This document shows positions 32,879-46,345 of a stretch of 64,000 nucleotides of DNA, piece by piece. Position numbers and translations under genes: made by a program. The DNA is from Chiridota heheva. Lineage: Eukaryota; Echinodermata; Holothuroidea; Apodida; Chiridotidae. Location: NCBI GenBank assembly GCA_020152595.1, contig JAIGNY010000491.1:62001-126000 (forward strand), in the 5' to 3' direction. The notes beneath the pieces are model-generated. The model was given only the letters and a program-made list of their open reading frames with translations, did no database searches and was not told where the DNA came from. Numbering within the stretch: the first letter of the stretch is position 1; every line of letters begins with the position of its first letter.

Positions 32879-35805
32879 CTGAGTGGGGACCACGACCCCC
32901 ACCTCCAGTTAGTGTGTTAAAAAAGGCCATGCAACGTACATCGAAAGCTATTTTCATGGACAAATATATATTAGGCTTATACTATCTTCTCTTAGAAACC
33001 AGGGAAAATTCACCCCAGGTAAACAAAATTTGCCTAATATTTTGAGGGGCAAATTGAATGGCCTCTGAATTTTGAAAATGTTTTACAGCTTCAATCAATG
33101 ACATTTACATCTATGCCCAAAATCAAAAGCACATTTGATCAATTATAATGAAATTTAAAGGACGTTTAGTGTATTAAATACAATCATTATTTCATATGAT
33201 AAAGGATGAAAATCTAAATCAACTATCAAAAATAGCAAGTCAAAATCCTATTCCTATCTCAAGTCATTCATGTACTGAAATCAACACATGGATGGAGGCT
33301 GCCATGTTGTTCATGTACTGAAATCTTGTGTATGAATGTCATTATTTCCCCAACAAGGACAAGGATTATAATGTATTTCTTTGTCAATTTTATTGTTTTT
33401 ATTAGGTTTTTATTCTAAAAATCAACAAAAAAGTTTTAAAAACATGTATTGATAATATGTGTACAAAAATGTCCTCGACCCTTACAAAAAAGACAAAAAA
33501 ATTCAATACACTAGAAAACTTAGATAAATAGAAATACAAGGCATTCCAATATGATGGGTTGATGACATTACTTTCTGCATGTTTTACATACAAAATGGCA
33601 GCTCCCATACTACTGTTAAGTAGTAGAATTGAAGTTTTTAATACGTACAAAAAATATGTTAGATTGCTTTAGGGGGTATATAAAATGAGGATTATGTCGG
33701 ATTTTATGTCCCCTTTAAATTGGATTTGTTGGTGATTTCTACATTGAGACCACTGTGAATTTTCATTTCTTTAATAAATTGTCATATTGAGTTATGTCAA
33801 ATGCTTGCTAGATGTGAGCAGCATGAGCAGATATCTACTGTATACTAAACAACTTTCACTTGTGATGGAATTTTCCTCAGTTCTTCCCCTGGAGCATTTC
33901 AACCCTTTGCAAAAATAGAAAAATACCTGAAATTTTAACTACAGTTAATGTCCCATAAAAGATATTTACATGACCTGAGCTGTACTTAGTTAAGACAATA
34001 TCTCCAAGCTATCTGCATAGCAACCGTGCCTTGAAAATGTTTTGAAACTTTTGCCTGTGGGTTACAAGCCCTACCTACATCATACATGTACATCATACAT
34101 GTACATCAGTCTTGAGGCAATCTCTTGTAATATTCGCTTTGATATCTCTGACAGTGTGGTTTCTTGTCAGGTTGTGCTCTCACATGTCTTAAAGATATGT
34201 TTATCATTTGCAAGAAAATTTTGTTCATTGCTCCATTCCTTGGTTTGTAATGATTGGAAAAGAAAATGAGATCTTTCGGTCAAACTTAAGTTTCAAATTG
34301 GATGATGAAAACAGGTCAAATACCAGATTATTCTATCAAAATTCTGCTCATATAACCAGTCTGAGGATGATTACAGCTCACTGGGATGAATAATAAGGAA
34401 TATTAGGTAAGAATAGTCAATTCATGGTGCACACAGATTGTATTTGCTGCGAAATTCTACATTTTCAGTTCCAAACAAATCTGGTATGTATCTACTAAAT
34501 TGAAAGCTTACTCAGTAACTAAGATTGCAGAAAAACTGAAAGGATAAATCAAATTTTAAGAAAGATACCTTTGAAAAAGCCAAACAAAGGTAACAAAATT
34601 TAGTAAAGAGAGCATTTTACTTTAACCAATTTCAAACTAAAGAACTGCAAAAATCAGTTCAAAATTTTGTTTAACAGACTAATATTCAGGTTTCACTGCA
34701 AATTCTTATACAAAAGTGCAATGTGAATGAATATGTAGATAACCTAATGTATGAGAGTTTTCTTAATAAGTGGAATTCAGGAAAGAAAGAGTTACATCAA
34801 ACATTTGAGCTGTCATCAAACATCACAAACTGTGTGTACATTCAAAACTCAGCCAGATCTCAAAAACCAAAAAAGCTAATAATAGGTAGGCAGTAAAAGA
34901 CTTTTTAAAGAATGCACATATAATAAAGTAAGACGAGTCTTTAAGCTTCTATGCTGAAATAAAACCGGGTTAATAGATATTATTTCTCACAATTGATCTT
35001 GCAGACAACTGTCTGGTCCTTAATCATTTCTGTCTCATCATGATTACGCCGCTTACACCCTTTGACACAGATGCACATCTGTCTGTCTGTCCATGGATAG
35101 AAAACTCTTGGGCAGAACCAAAGAATCATCCTCAAATCTTCCATATCTCGGAGATATCATTCTTGGAGATATCATTCTCGTAGGTCTGTTTCCCATCAAA
35201 GTAATTTGCCTTCTGGCAGGGTGATAAGTGGTACTATTATGGCAATACCAGGAATAACAAAACTCATCTTAATAACTTCAAATTGCCTTTTGTGTTCAAA
35301 ATTGAACTTTGGTGAAAATTGATTCTCACATCAGGTGCATCACAAATTGCTGTAACCTTACAATTTATTGAAGTAAAGTAAAACATCTGATATGCCGATT
35401 GTAATTCAATCAAGGATTCACAATACCAAGAGAAATACCTGTAGATCATTAAAAATGAACAGAATCGTTAAATCATATTCACATCAAACAAAATCTTATT
35501 ACTCTTTCATTCCCTCACAGATTACTTCAATTTGGGGCCCATCCAAAACTTCTCAATCAAGGTAGAGGTAAGTCCTATGAGATTTAAAGGGATATGGAAA
35601 TCACTCAACGAAGAAGGTGCATGAATTTATGGTACTAAAGTTATGTTCATTTTCAAAATTATTAAAAAAGACACAAATGAATATATTCAAGGAATAATCA
35701 AAATTTCAAAAATTACCATTAATCAAACTTAAGGCCAGATATCGTGTTACCATGGAAATAAAAATGCAATACAACCCAACATTTCTGATTGGTCAAAATA
35801 TTTAC
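32879..35805. other. Longest non-repetitive stretch of the large intron
   Basis: AT-rich with no recognisable coding domain. Short frames at 34042-34269 and 33402-33650 have no family resemblance. A 13-bp duplication, CATCATACATGTA, lies near 34080. Nothing else was seen. Confidence 0.45.
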
Positions 35806-36960
35806 ACAATCACCAGTGGCGCCTACTGTCACAGATGTGGCGTTACTAGTATGTATGAATTATATTTACACAATCACCAGTGCGCCTACTGTCACAGATG
35901 TGGCGTTACTAGTATGTATGAATTATATTTACACAATCACCAGTGCGCCTACTGTCACAGATGTGGTGTTACTAGTATGTATGAATTATATTTACACAAT
36001 CACCAGGGCGCCTACTGTCACAGATGTAGCATTACTAGTATGCAATGAATTATATTTACACAATCACCAGGGCGCCTACTGTCACAGATGTGGCATTACT
36101 AGTATGCAATGAATTATATTTACACAATCACCAGTGCGCCTACTGTCACAGATGTGGCGTTGAATTATATTTACACAATCACCAGTGCGCCTACTGTCAC
36201 AGATGTGGCGTTACTAGTGGGCAATGAATTATATTTACACAATCACCAGTGCACCTACTGTCACAGATGTGACGTTACTAGTGGGCAATGAATTATATTG
36301 ACACAATCACCAGTGCGCCTACTGTCACAGATGTGGCGTTACTAGTGGGCAATGAATTATATTTACACAATCACCAGTGCGCCTACTGTCACAGATGTGA
36401 CGTTACTAGTAGACAATAAATTATATTTACACAATCACCAGGGCACCTACTGTCACAGATGTGGCATTACTAGTATGCAATGAATTATATTTACACAATC
36501 ACCAGTGCGCCTACTGTCACAGATGTGACGTTACTAGTATGCAATGAATTATATTTACACAATCACCAGGGCGCCTACTGTCACAGATGTGGCATTACTA
36601 GTACATGTATGCAATGAATTATATTTACACAATCACCAGGGCGCCTACTGTCACAGATGTGGCATTACTAGTATGCAATGAATTATATTTACACAATCAC
36701 CAGTGCGCCTACTGTCACAGATGTGGCATTACTAGTGGGCAATGAATTATATTTACACAATCACCAGTGCGCCTACTGTCACAGATGTGACGTTACTAGT
36801 GGGCAATGAATTATATTGACACAATCACCAGTGCGCCTACTGTCACAGATGTGGCGTTACTAGTGGGCAATGAATTATATTTACACAATCACCAGTGCGC
36901 CTACTGTCACAGATGTGACGTTACTAGTAGACAATGAATTATATTTACACAATCACCAGT
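35806..36960. repeat. 63/64-bp satellite, ~18 copies
   Basis: The unit is ATTTACACAATCACCAGTGC, GCCTACTGTCACAGATGTGG and CGTTACTAGTATGCAATGAA plus TTAT. The first three units are 63 bp with TATGTATG; later ones are 64 bp. One 46-bp unit lies at ~36160. A Cys/His-rich peptide appears only while the 63-bp period holds the frame. The array stops at the LINE tail at 36961. Confidence 0.95.
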
Positions 36961-39317
36961 TTGTTTGTTTGTTTGATGAAAGTTTAACAGCACCACAACA
37001 GCAGGGTCAAATTGTGCCTGTGAGGTTAGATCATTCCAGAGGTAGGAAGGAGAGTAAACAGGGGAAGATTGAGGAAACGCGAGAAATAAAAGCCAGAAAG
37101 CTGGGATGAAGAGAGGACGTATATGGGTGAAAAAAATAATGTAGAGAGAGAGAGGAGGTGGGGAAGGAGGACTAAATATGATTGTAGAGGGAAGCATAAT
37201 GAAGGAAGGAGATCATTTTATCCGGAGATTTTTTTTGGAAGAGCTTGGCTACTGAGTTGTGGGCAGTGAGGGAAGCTCTGAGAAGGTTGTACAGGGGACA
37301 AGCAAGGAGAATGTGATGGACTGTGAGGATGCAATGGCAATTGTTGCAGGGGTGGGGAGGGAGCCAGTAAGGAGGTGGGAGTGAGTGAGGTGGGTGTGAC
37401 CTATTTGCTAAGGCGGGTAATGTGGACGTTGTTGACACGGAATAGGTTGTGAGTAGTGGGTTTGATCGGAATGGTGGGTTGGATGACGTGGAGTTTGTTA
37501 TCAATTTGGGAGTCCCATGAGGTTTGCCAGCGGCCACGAACAAGGCAAGTGATAAGCGGTTTGATGTCAGAAAGTGTTTTGGGAAAAGGGCTTGGGGGAA
37601 GGGTGAGGGCAAGCTTAGCAGCTGCATAAGCCCTGTCATTGCCAGGGATGCCAACATGGCTGGGTATCCAGAAGAAAAGAATATGTTTTCTACGGAGGGG
37701 GGAGGGGGAAGGACTTTACGGAGGATGAGGTGAGATGTAGGGTTATTCTATTTAACATTGAGTAATGAAGTAAGGACAGCCTTAGAGTCAGAGAAGATGG
37801 CAAAGTGGCTGAGTGGAGAGTATTCAGTAAAGTTGAGGGCGAGGAGGATGGCCTTGGCCTCAGCCGAGAAGATGGATGAGTAGTCGGGAAGCTTGCTACT
37901 GAGGGTGATGTCTTGGATGATGGCAGCAGCAGCTGTCCTGTCCCCTTCCTTGGAGCCATCAGTATAGATGGAAGTATACTTTGAGAGTTGGTCTTTGATT
38001 TGGTTGTGGAGGTTGATGAAGAGGTTAGGGTGGGTTTGGGTTTTGTGATGAGTAAAGAGGTCCAGGAGGATAGTAGGGAGGAGCGTGGCCCATGGAGCAA
38101 AAGTGGGCCAGGAGAAAGTGCTGCGAGTGGTGGGATTGATGCCGAGATGGAGAAGGTCTGATTTGATGCGTAAGCTGAAGGGAGGGGATAGGGTTTTAGT
38201 CCTATCAAAGAGGGTGGAGAAATTGGGGTATCTAATGAGGTTGTAAACAGGGTTCTGGGTGTTAGTGAGGGCTCTAAAAGCATAGGAGAGGCTAAGCTTT
38301 CTACAACTTAGCAAAAAGGGGGGTTCGTTGGCTTTAACATGAAGGTTGGTGATTGGGGAGGTCCTGTAGGCACCCAGGCAAAGCCTGAGGGATTCATTTT
38401 GGATGGTGTTGATATGATTGAGGTACGAATTGTGAGCGGCACAGTAGACAATATTGCCTTAGTCAAGCTTGATACGAATGGTGAGCCTGAAGATTTTGAG
38501 GAGCATGCTGGTTCCACCCCAAGTGGTAATGAAGAGGAGGCGGAAAATGTTGAGGGAGCTGTTGCAATTCTGTTTCAGGTTGGTGATGTGTTGTTTGTAG
38601 GAGAGCTTGTGGTTTAGAGTTAAACCCAGGAACTTAGTGTGGTCAACTTTAGGGATGAGATTGCTATTAAGCACGAGCTTCGGGTTGGAGTGGAGGTTGT
38701 TGGAATGACAGAAGTGCATGCACTGTCTTGTCTTTGGAGAGTTTAAAACCGTTGTGGTTGCACCAGGCTTGCAGCCGATTGAGGTTGAGTTGAAGCCTAT
38801 TTTCGACAAGAGGAAAGCTTGGGGAGGAGTAGAAGAAGGTAAAGTCGTCCACGTAGAGTGCATGTTCGATGTTGGGGCCAAAATTGTCCGCTATGTCGTT
38901 AATGCTCAGGTTGAAGAGAGTGGGAGAGAGGATGCTGCCTTGGGGGACACCCTCTTCTTGGGGATAGGGGTTGGAGATGGTGTGGCCAAAATGAACTTGG
39001 AACTGCCTGGGTGAGAGGAAGTTTTGAATAAAGGTGGGGAGGTGGCCTCTGAGGCCGATAGTGTGAAGTTTGCAGATAATGTCTTATTTCCAAGTAGTGT
39101 CGAACGCTTTCTCAAGGTCAAAAATATGGCAATGAGGTTTCCTTTTTTGCAAAGGATTCCCGGATAGCGGTGTCAAGCGTAATTAACTAGTCTAGGGTAC
39201 TGCAACGTTTTCCAAAGCCGCTATGGTGAGGGGAGAGGATTCTGTTGGTCTCAAGGAACAAGTTTAGTCTCTGATTCATGATCCTTTCTATGATTTTACA
39301 GAGACAGCAGGTGAGGG
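36961..39317 (-). mobile_element. I-like LINE copy, best preserved (RT to 3' end), interrupted by a MITE
   Basis: The 3' end is at 36961 with a (CAAA)n tail on the minus strand. From 5' to 3' on the minus strand: RT blocks near 39300-39000, an intact YVDDF catalytic motif at ~38846, FLGLTLNHKLSYKQHI (~38630), RALTNTQNPVYNLIRYPNF (~38270), and an RNase H domain with YTDGSK (~37965), SAEAKAI (~37860) and FSDSKAV (~37780). A degraded PSHVGIPGND (~37650) and CNNCHCILTVHHILLACPLY (~37340), a C-x2-C-x7-H-x4-C motif, follow. Frameshifts split these domains, so no full-length product is possible. It resumes after the MITE at 39752. Confidence 0.9.
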
Positions 39318-39751
39318 CAGGCCGCCCAGTAACTCTTTTTTTAAATAAAGGTTTTTTTAAAGGTTGGAAAAGTTGAAATAAAGGTTTTTAAAGGTTTTGG
39401 ATTTAAATAAAAAGGTTTATAAAGGTTAACTCATAGAATAAATTTTCATACAATGAGCATATTCTGGGGCAAAAGGCAGTTGGTGGCGCCAAAAGTCCAT
39501 CACTTAATACGTAAAGTTGGAAATTTTATTTTGGTCCTGCTACTTTTTAAATGTGTGTTGAGAACAGATATGCTATTAAATGGATGTGTATACTTACCAA
39601 TGAAGCTAAAACCTTGGCACTAGAATCATTTACCTTACTTAACTTTAAAAATAAAGGTTTTTAAAGGTTTAAAAGGTTATTTTGAAAGGAATAAAGCTTC
39701 AATTTGTCAATAAAGGTTTTAAAGGTTTTTAAAAGTTTACCGGGAGCCCTG
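39318..39751. mobile_element. hAT-like MITE inserted in the LINE
   Basis: The ends are CAGGCCGCCCAGTAACT and, reversed, CAGGGCTCCCGGTAAACT, an imperfect terminal inverted repeat with the CAG-G start typical of hAT elements. The flanking LINE sequence TGAGGG (possibly GTGAGGG plus one changed base) is duplicated, close to the 8 bp expected for hAT. The interior is AT-rich with many AAAGGTTTTTAAAGG motifs in both orientations and no coding capacity. The uninterrupted relative at 29941 (CAGGTAAGGGTGATAG) confirms the empty site. Confidence 0.78.
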
Positions 39752-40016
39752 TGAGGGTGATGGGGCGGTAGCTGGAGGGGTCGGTACCGCCCTTCCCTGG
39801 TTTAAGGACGGGGATGACAATAGCTGTCCTCCAGATAGGGGCAAAGGAGTGTGAGGACCAAATGTTGTTGAAGATGGTGAGTAGGAGGGTAGTGGTGGCC
39901 TTGATGGGGAGGTGTTTCAGGAACTGGTAGGGGATCTTATCTGGGCCCTTGGCGGTGCAGCCAGCGTCGTGGATGGCTTGGTTTAATTCAGAAAGGTTGA
40001 GAGGGGTGTTGTAGCT
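39752..40016 (-). mobile_element. I-like LINE copy, 5' remainder after the MITE
   Basis: Continues the RT-upstream region of the copy at 36961; it aligns with 29950-30205 of the other copy (GTCCTCCAGATAGG, GTGTTTCAGGAACTGGTAGG, GATGGCTTGGTTTAATTCAG). It ends where the 53-bp repeat begins. Confidence 0.85.
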
Positions 40017-40195
40017 ATTACATCTATAGCTATAAACCTTGTTTGAATGTTTTAGGTATTGTATACAGGATTACATCTATAGCTATAAACCTTGTTTTAA
40101 TGTTTTAGGTATTGTATACAGGATTACATCTATAGCTATAAGACCTTGTTTTAAATGTTTTAGTATTGTATACAGGATTACATCTATAGTATGTT
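40017..40195. repeat. 53-bp repeat, ~3.3 copies
   Basis: ATTACATCTATAGCTATAAA, CCTTGTTT and GTATTGTATACAGG recur at a 53-bp period, directly after the 5' end of the LINE. Confidence 0.9.
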
Positions 40196-40696
40196 TTACA
40201 GAATTTGATTAAATAATAGTTTTTTCATTGAATTGAGACCAGATATTCATAAAATCACTATGAAGATACACCCAGTTCTCAGATAAAACTTACATCTTTA
40301 TTTAATATTAGCGGATTAGTTACAAATATCCCAGCAAATTCAGTTCAAAGTTGCATCAGTTTAAAGCTTCTGGAATTTTCAGGTCTTATTATTTTAAAAA
40401 AATGCAATAATGTTGGATGCAATTACCTTTTTTTCTTATAATTCAATTACTTAAACAATGCATTCATAAGTCTGCAGTGTCTGAATTTGGATAATATGCT
40501 TTTTCTTTCAGCATTCACTACCACGACAGTCAAACAATACTGTAGAATAAGTCTGCAATGTCAGAATTTGGAAAATGATTTGTAGCTTTTGTCTACTGTA
40601 TATTAAGAAATCTTGAACTTTGAACAGCCCCTTTACAGAAATTTTACCTTACAGCCTAAGCACACTTGCGACAAGCTAACAATTTATAGCTTGCCC
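40196..40696. other. AT-rich non-coding spacer
   Basis: Two diverged copies of AATAAGTCTGCAATGTC...GAATTTGG are visible at ~40466 and ~40546. No exon was recognised. Confidence 0.45.
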
Positions 40697-41163
40697 AAGC
40701 ATGCTGCAAGCTTGTAGCAAGAATACTGCAAACTTGCAGCAAGCGTACTGCAAGCTTGCAGCAAGAATACTGCAAGCTTGCAGCAAGCGCACTGCAAGCT
40801 TGCAGCAAGCGCACTGCAAGCTTGCAGCAAGCGTACTGCAAGCTTGCAGCAAGCGTACTGCAAGCTTGCAGCAAGCATACTGTAAGCTTGCAGCAAGCGT
40901 ACTGCAAGCTTGCAGCAAGCGTACTGCAAGCTTGCAGCAAACATACTGCAAGCTTGCAGCAAGTGTACCGCAAGCTTGTAGCAAGCGTACCGCAAGCTTG
41001 CAGCAAGCGTACCGCAAGCTTGCAGCAAGCGTACCGCAAGCTTGCAGCAAGCGTACTGCAAGCTTGTAGCAAGCGTACTGCAAGCTTGCGCAAGCTTAAA
41101 TTGTTAGCTTGTTGCAAGCGTGTTGCAAGCTTGTCGCAAGCGTGTCTCAAGCATGCTGCAAGC
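40697..41163. repeat. 22-bp satellite with a palindromic core, ~21 copies
   Basis: The unit is AAGCTTGCAGCAAGCGTACT plus GC. GCAAGCTTGC is a perfect 10-bp palindrome in nearly every unit. No stop falls in the common unit, so open frames exist on both strands. The right end degenerates into TGTTGCAAGC and TGTCGCAAGC forms. Confidence 0.95.
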
Positions 41164-41312
41164 TAATATTTCTATAAGGGCCATACTGTTAGCCAGAAAC
41201 TACATACATTTTTTTACAGAATTCCCTGCTCTTCAAATAAAACTCTTAAGGTGATTTGACCTAGAGCTAATGAAAGTATGACAACCCGTACAGAAAGCGG
41301 AAGTTGCCATGC

Positions 41313-41495
41313 CTTGCCGGCTGACGGGTGAGCTTGCTGGCTGGCCATGAGCTTGCCGGCTCCCCGTGAGCTTGCCAGGTGGCTGTGAGCTTGCCAGCTT
41401 GCCGGCTGGCTGTGAGCATTACGGCTGGCCATGAGCTTGCTGGCTCACTGTGATCTTGATGGCTGTCCGTGAGCTTGCTGGTTGACCATGAGTTT
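41313..41495. repeat. ~19-bp degenerate repeat, ~9 copies
   Basis: Units resemble GTGAGCTTGCCGGCTGGC with ATGAGCTTGCTGGCTCAC variants. The AGCTTGC core is shared with the neighbouring 22-bp array, suggesting a common origin. Confidence 0.8.
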
Positions 41496-41779
41496 GACAC
41501 AAGCTTACAATTGGAATTTTAACCAACTCATAAAACCAAACCAATTTGCATGAGGCTACGACATGCTCACTGCATCACAAGTACAACTTGCTCGAAGTAA
41601 CAGCCAGCTCTGACATGCTAAGTGCTATAATGCTTTAGGGCAAGCTCAAATTTTATATGGAAACGTTAGCTAAAATTGTCTTCATTAAAGTTTATTTTCC
41701 AACCACACCAAATAAACTGAAAAAAAGAGAGAGAAAAGAAGAGGTATGAATATAAAGTCCCAATTTAAATGCATTCCAC

Positions 41780-44700
41780 GAATATTCTAGCTGCTGTAAT
41801 GACTGCTAGACCCTTTCTCCTTTTGCCAATATTCTAGCTGCTGTAAAGACTGATACACCCTTTCTCCTTTTGCCAATATTCTACCTGCTGTAATGACTGA
41901 TATACCCTTTCTCCTTTTGCCAATATTCTAGCTGCTGTAATGACTGATATACCCTTTATCCTTTTGCCAATATTGATATACACTTTCTCCTTATTCTCTA
42001 ATGACTGATATACACTTTCTCCTTTTGCCAATATTCTAGCTGCTGTAATGACTGATATACCCTTTCTCCTTTTGCCAATATTCTACCTGCTGTAATGACT
42101 TTTGCCAATATACACTTTCTCCTTTTTGCCAATATTCTTGCTGCTTTTGTAATGACTGATACACCCTTTCTCCTTTTGCCAATATTCTACCTGCTGTAAT
42201 GACTGATATACACTTTCTCCTTTTGCCAATATTCTGTAATGACTGATATACACCTTTCTCCTGCTGTAAGCTGCTGTAATGACTGCCAATATACCCTTTC
42301 TCCTTTTGCCAATATTCTAGCTTTTGCCAATATTCTAGCTGCTGTAATGACTGATATACCCTTTCTCCTTTTGCCAATATTCTACCTGCTCTAATGACTG
42401 ATATACCCTTTCTCCTTTTGCCAATATTCTACCTGCTGTAATGACTGATATGACTTTCTCCTTTTATACCCTTTCTCCTTTTTTGCCAATATTCTACCTG
42501 CTGTAATGACTGATACACCCTTTCTCCTTTTGCCAATATTCTACCTGCTGTAATGACTGATATACACTTTCTCCTTTTGCCAATATTCTACCTGCTGTAA
42601 TGACTGATACACCCTTTCTCCTTTTGCCAATATTCTACCTGCTGTAATGACTGATACACCCTTTCTCCTTTTGCCAATATTCTACCTGCTGTAATGACTG
42701 ATACACCCTTTCTCCTTTTGCCAATATTCTAGCTGCTCCTTTAATGACTGTAATGATACACCCTTTCTCCTTTTGCCAATATTCTACCTGCTGTAATGAC
42801 TGATACACCCTTCCTCCTTTTGCCAATATTCTAGCTGCTGTAATCTCCTTTTGCCAATATTCACTGTAATGACTGATTTCTCCTTTTGCCAATATTCTAC
42901 CTGCTGTAATGACTGATACACCTGCTGTAATGACTGATACACCCTTCCTCCTTTTGCCAATATTCTACCTGCTGTAATGACTGATACACCCTATCTCCAT
43001 TTGCCAATATTCTAGCTGCTGTAATGACAAATATACACTTTCTCCTTTTGCCAATATTCTACCTGCTGTAACGACTGATACACCCTTTCTCCATTTGCCA
43101 ATATTCTAGCTGCTGTAATGACAAATATACACTTTCTCCTTTTGCCAATATTTTACCTGCTGTAATGACTGATATACACTTTCTCCTTTTGCCAATATTC
43201 TACCTGCTGTAATGACTGATATACACTTTCTCCTTTTGCCAATATTCTACTTCCTCCTATTGCTAATATTCTACCTGCTGTAATGACTGATACACCATTT
43301 CTCCTTTTGCTAATATTCTACCTGCTGTAATGACTGATATACCCTTTCTCCTTTTGCCAATATTCTACCTGCTGTAATGACTGATATACCCTTTCTCCTT
43401 TTGCCAATATTCTACTTCCTCCTATTGCTAATATTCTACCTGTTGTAATGACTGATACACCATTTCTCCTTTTGCCAATATTCTACCTGCTGTAATGACT
43501 GATATACACTTTCTCCTTTTGCCAATATTCTACCTGCTGTAATGACTGATATACCCTTTCTCTTTTTGCCAATATTCTACCTGCTGTAATGACTGATACA
43601 CCCTTTATCCTTTTGCCAATATTCTACCTGCTGTAATGACTGATATACCCTTTCTCCTTTTGCCAATATTCTAGCTGCTGTAATGACTGATATACCCTTT
43701 CTCCTTTTGCCAATATTCTACCTGCTGTAATGACTGATACACCCCATCTCCATTTGCCAATATTCTAGCTGCTGTAATGACTGATATACCCTTTCTCTTT
43801 TTGCCAATATTCTACCTGCTGTAATGACTGATATACCCTTTCTTTTTTTGCCAATATTCTACCTGCTGTAATGACTGATATACCCTTTCTCCTTTTGCCA
43901 ATATTCTACCTGCTGTAATGACTGATACACCCTATCTCCATTTGCCAATATTCTAGCTGCTGTAATGACTGATATACCCTTTCTCCTTTTGCCAATATTC
44001 TACCTACTGTCATCATGACTTTTGCCAATATTTTACCCTGTAATTTCTCCTTTTGCCAATATTCTACTTGCTCTAATGACTGATATACCGTTTCTCCTTT
44101 TGCCAATATTCTAGCTGCTGTAATGACTGATACACCCTTTCTCCTTTTGCCAATATTCTTTTGCTCTAATGACTGATATACACTTTCTCCTTTTGCCAAT
44201 ATTCTAGCTGCTGTAAAGACTGATACACCCTTTCTCCTTTTGCCAATATTCTACCTGCTGTAATGACTGATATACCCTTTCTCCTTTTGCCAATATTCTA
44301 CCTGCTGTAATGACTGATATACCCTTTCTCCTTTTGCCAATATTCTACCTGCTGTAATGACTGATACACCCTATCTCCATTTGCCAATATTCTAGCTGCT
44401 GTAATGACTGATATACCCTTTCTCCTTTTGCCAATATTCTAGCTGCTGTAATGACTGATATACCCTTTCTCCTTTTGCCAATATTCTAGCTGCTGTAATG
44501 ACTGATATACCCTTTCTCTTTTTGCCAATATTCTACCTGCTGTAATGACTGATATACCCTTTCTCCTTTTGCCAATATTCTAGCTGCTGTAATGACTGAT
44601 ATACCCTTTCTCCTTTTGCCAATATTCTACCTGCTGTAATGACTGATATACCCTTTCTCCTTTTGCCAATATTCTAGCTGCTGTAATGACTGATATACCC

Positions 44701-45748
44701 TTTCTCCTTTTGCCAATATTCTAGCTGCTGTAATGACTGATATACCCTTTCTCCTTTTGCCAATATTCTACCTGCTGTAATGACTGATATACCCTTTCTC
44801 CTTTTGCCAATATTCTACCTGCTGTAATGACTGATATACCCTTTCTTTTTTTGCCAATATTCTACCTGCTGTAATGACTGATATACCCTTTCTCCTTTTG
44901 CCAATATTCTAGCTGCTGTAATGACTGATATACCCTTTCTCCTTTTGCCAATATTCTAGCTGCTGTAATGACTGATATACCCTTTCTCCTTTTGCCAATA
45001 TTCTAGCTGCTGTAATGACTGATATACCCTTTCTCTTTTTGCCAATATTCTACCTGCTGTAATGACTGATATACCCTTTCTCTTTTTGCCAATATTCTAC
45101 TGCTGTAATGACTGATATACCCTTTCTCCTTTTGCCAATATTCTAGCTGCTGTAATGACTGGTATATCCTTTCTCCTTTTGCCAATATTCTACCTGTTGT
45201 AATGACTGATATACCCTTTCTCCTTTAGCCAATATTCTACCTGCTGTAATGACTGATATACCCTTTCTCCTTTTGCCAATATTCTACCTGCTGTAATGAC
45301 TGATACACCCTTTATCTTTTGCCAATATTCTACCTGCTGTAATGACTGATATACCCTTTCTCCTTTAGCCAATATTCTACCTGCTGTAATGACTGATACA
45401 CCCTTTCTCCTTTTGCCAATATTCTACCTACTGTCATGACTGATATACCCTTTCTCCTTTTGCCAATATTTTACCTGCTGTAATGACTGATATACCCTTT
45501 CTCCTTTTGCCAATATTCTACTTGCTCTAATGACTGATATACACTTTCTCCTTTTGCCAATATTCTAGCTGCTGTAATGACTGATACACCCTTTCTCCTT
45601 TTACCAATATTCTCTCTGCTCTAATGACTGATATACCCTTTCTCCTTTTGCCAATATTCTAGCTGCTGTAATGACTGATACACCCTCTCCTCCTTTTTGC
45701 CAATATTCAAACTGCTGTAACGATTGACATACCTGTTCTCCTTGTGCC
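41780..45748. repeat. 47-bp satellite, main block, ~84 copies
   Basis: The unit is GCCAATATTCTACCTGCTGT, AATGACTGATATACCCTTTC and TCCTTTT. Truncated and rearranged units are common at 42060-42480, 42720-42960, 43240-43440 and ~44010; the 44200-45400 part is highly regular. On the minus strand each unit has CATTACAGCAG|GTAGAA, an acceptor-like then donor-like sequence. Confidence 0.95.
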
Positions 45749-46345
45749 AAGGCTTGAAAGTTCGGTGTAGATTTTGAACTTATTTTTGTGAAAAACTCTG
45801 AGATGATGTACAGAAGGTTACAGTATAAATAATTCTTTGCATCGCCTGCCCATATTTATTTAGGAAGGGCAAAAGAAATGTTTCACAAAAAAAAAAAAAA
45901 AAAAATGTTATGAGATGCCAGTATCACATCTCTGAAAATAGGAAACAAAATCCCATGTTTCCAAAATATCCTGCTGTATCGTATTTGTTGAAAATAAGTT
46001 TGATCAATACAAAGGATGCATCAAACTGTACTTTTTGTTTTTGCATAAGAAATAAATTTTTGTAAGAACTGAATTTTCATAAGAAATGAATTCACCTTTT
46101 ATGCACCCTCCCATTTTGTTATGTAATTACTTGGAACTAGGTGTAGGTTTTACGTTTAGTAGTTTTGATCACTATGGGGGCATCTATGTTTTGATACAGA
46201 TGAAAACACAGATACAAAACACTTGCCTAGATTGTTTCTTACAGAACTTATTTGAGCTACATTTTTACCAGGTAGCCAGGCGGTAAATCAAATCAAGGAT
46301 ATGCATATATATCTTAGCTGAAATCTGTTGTAGACTATAATTCTG
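45749..46345. other. AT-rich non-coding spacer with a poly(A) tract
   Basis: A run of about 19 A lies at 45887-45905. The short reading frame at 46086-46286 has no domain. Confidence 0.45.

Noticed and set aside
31233-32902. Pro/Ser-rich mucin-like frames on the minus strand and Gly-rich frames on the plus strand
   Set aside because: Both strands are equally open over the same bases, which is expected from the unit and gives no evidence for either.
35752-36112. Cys/His-rich repeat (CAYCHRCG) that could suggest a zinc-binding protein
   Set aside because: The frame holds only across the 63-bp units and is lost when units become 64 bp; the motif is not a known zinc-finger spacing.
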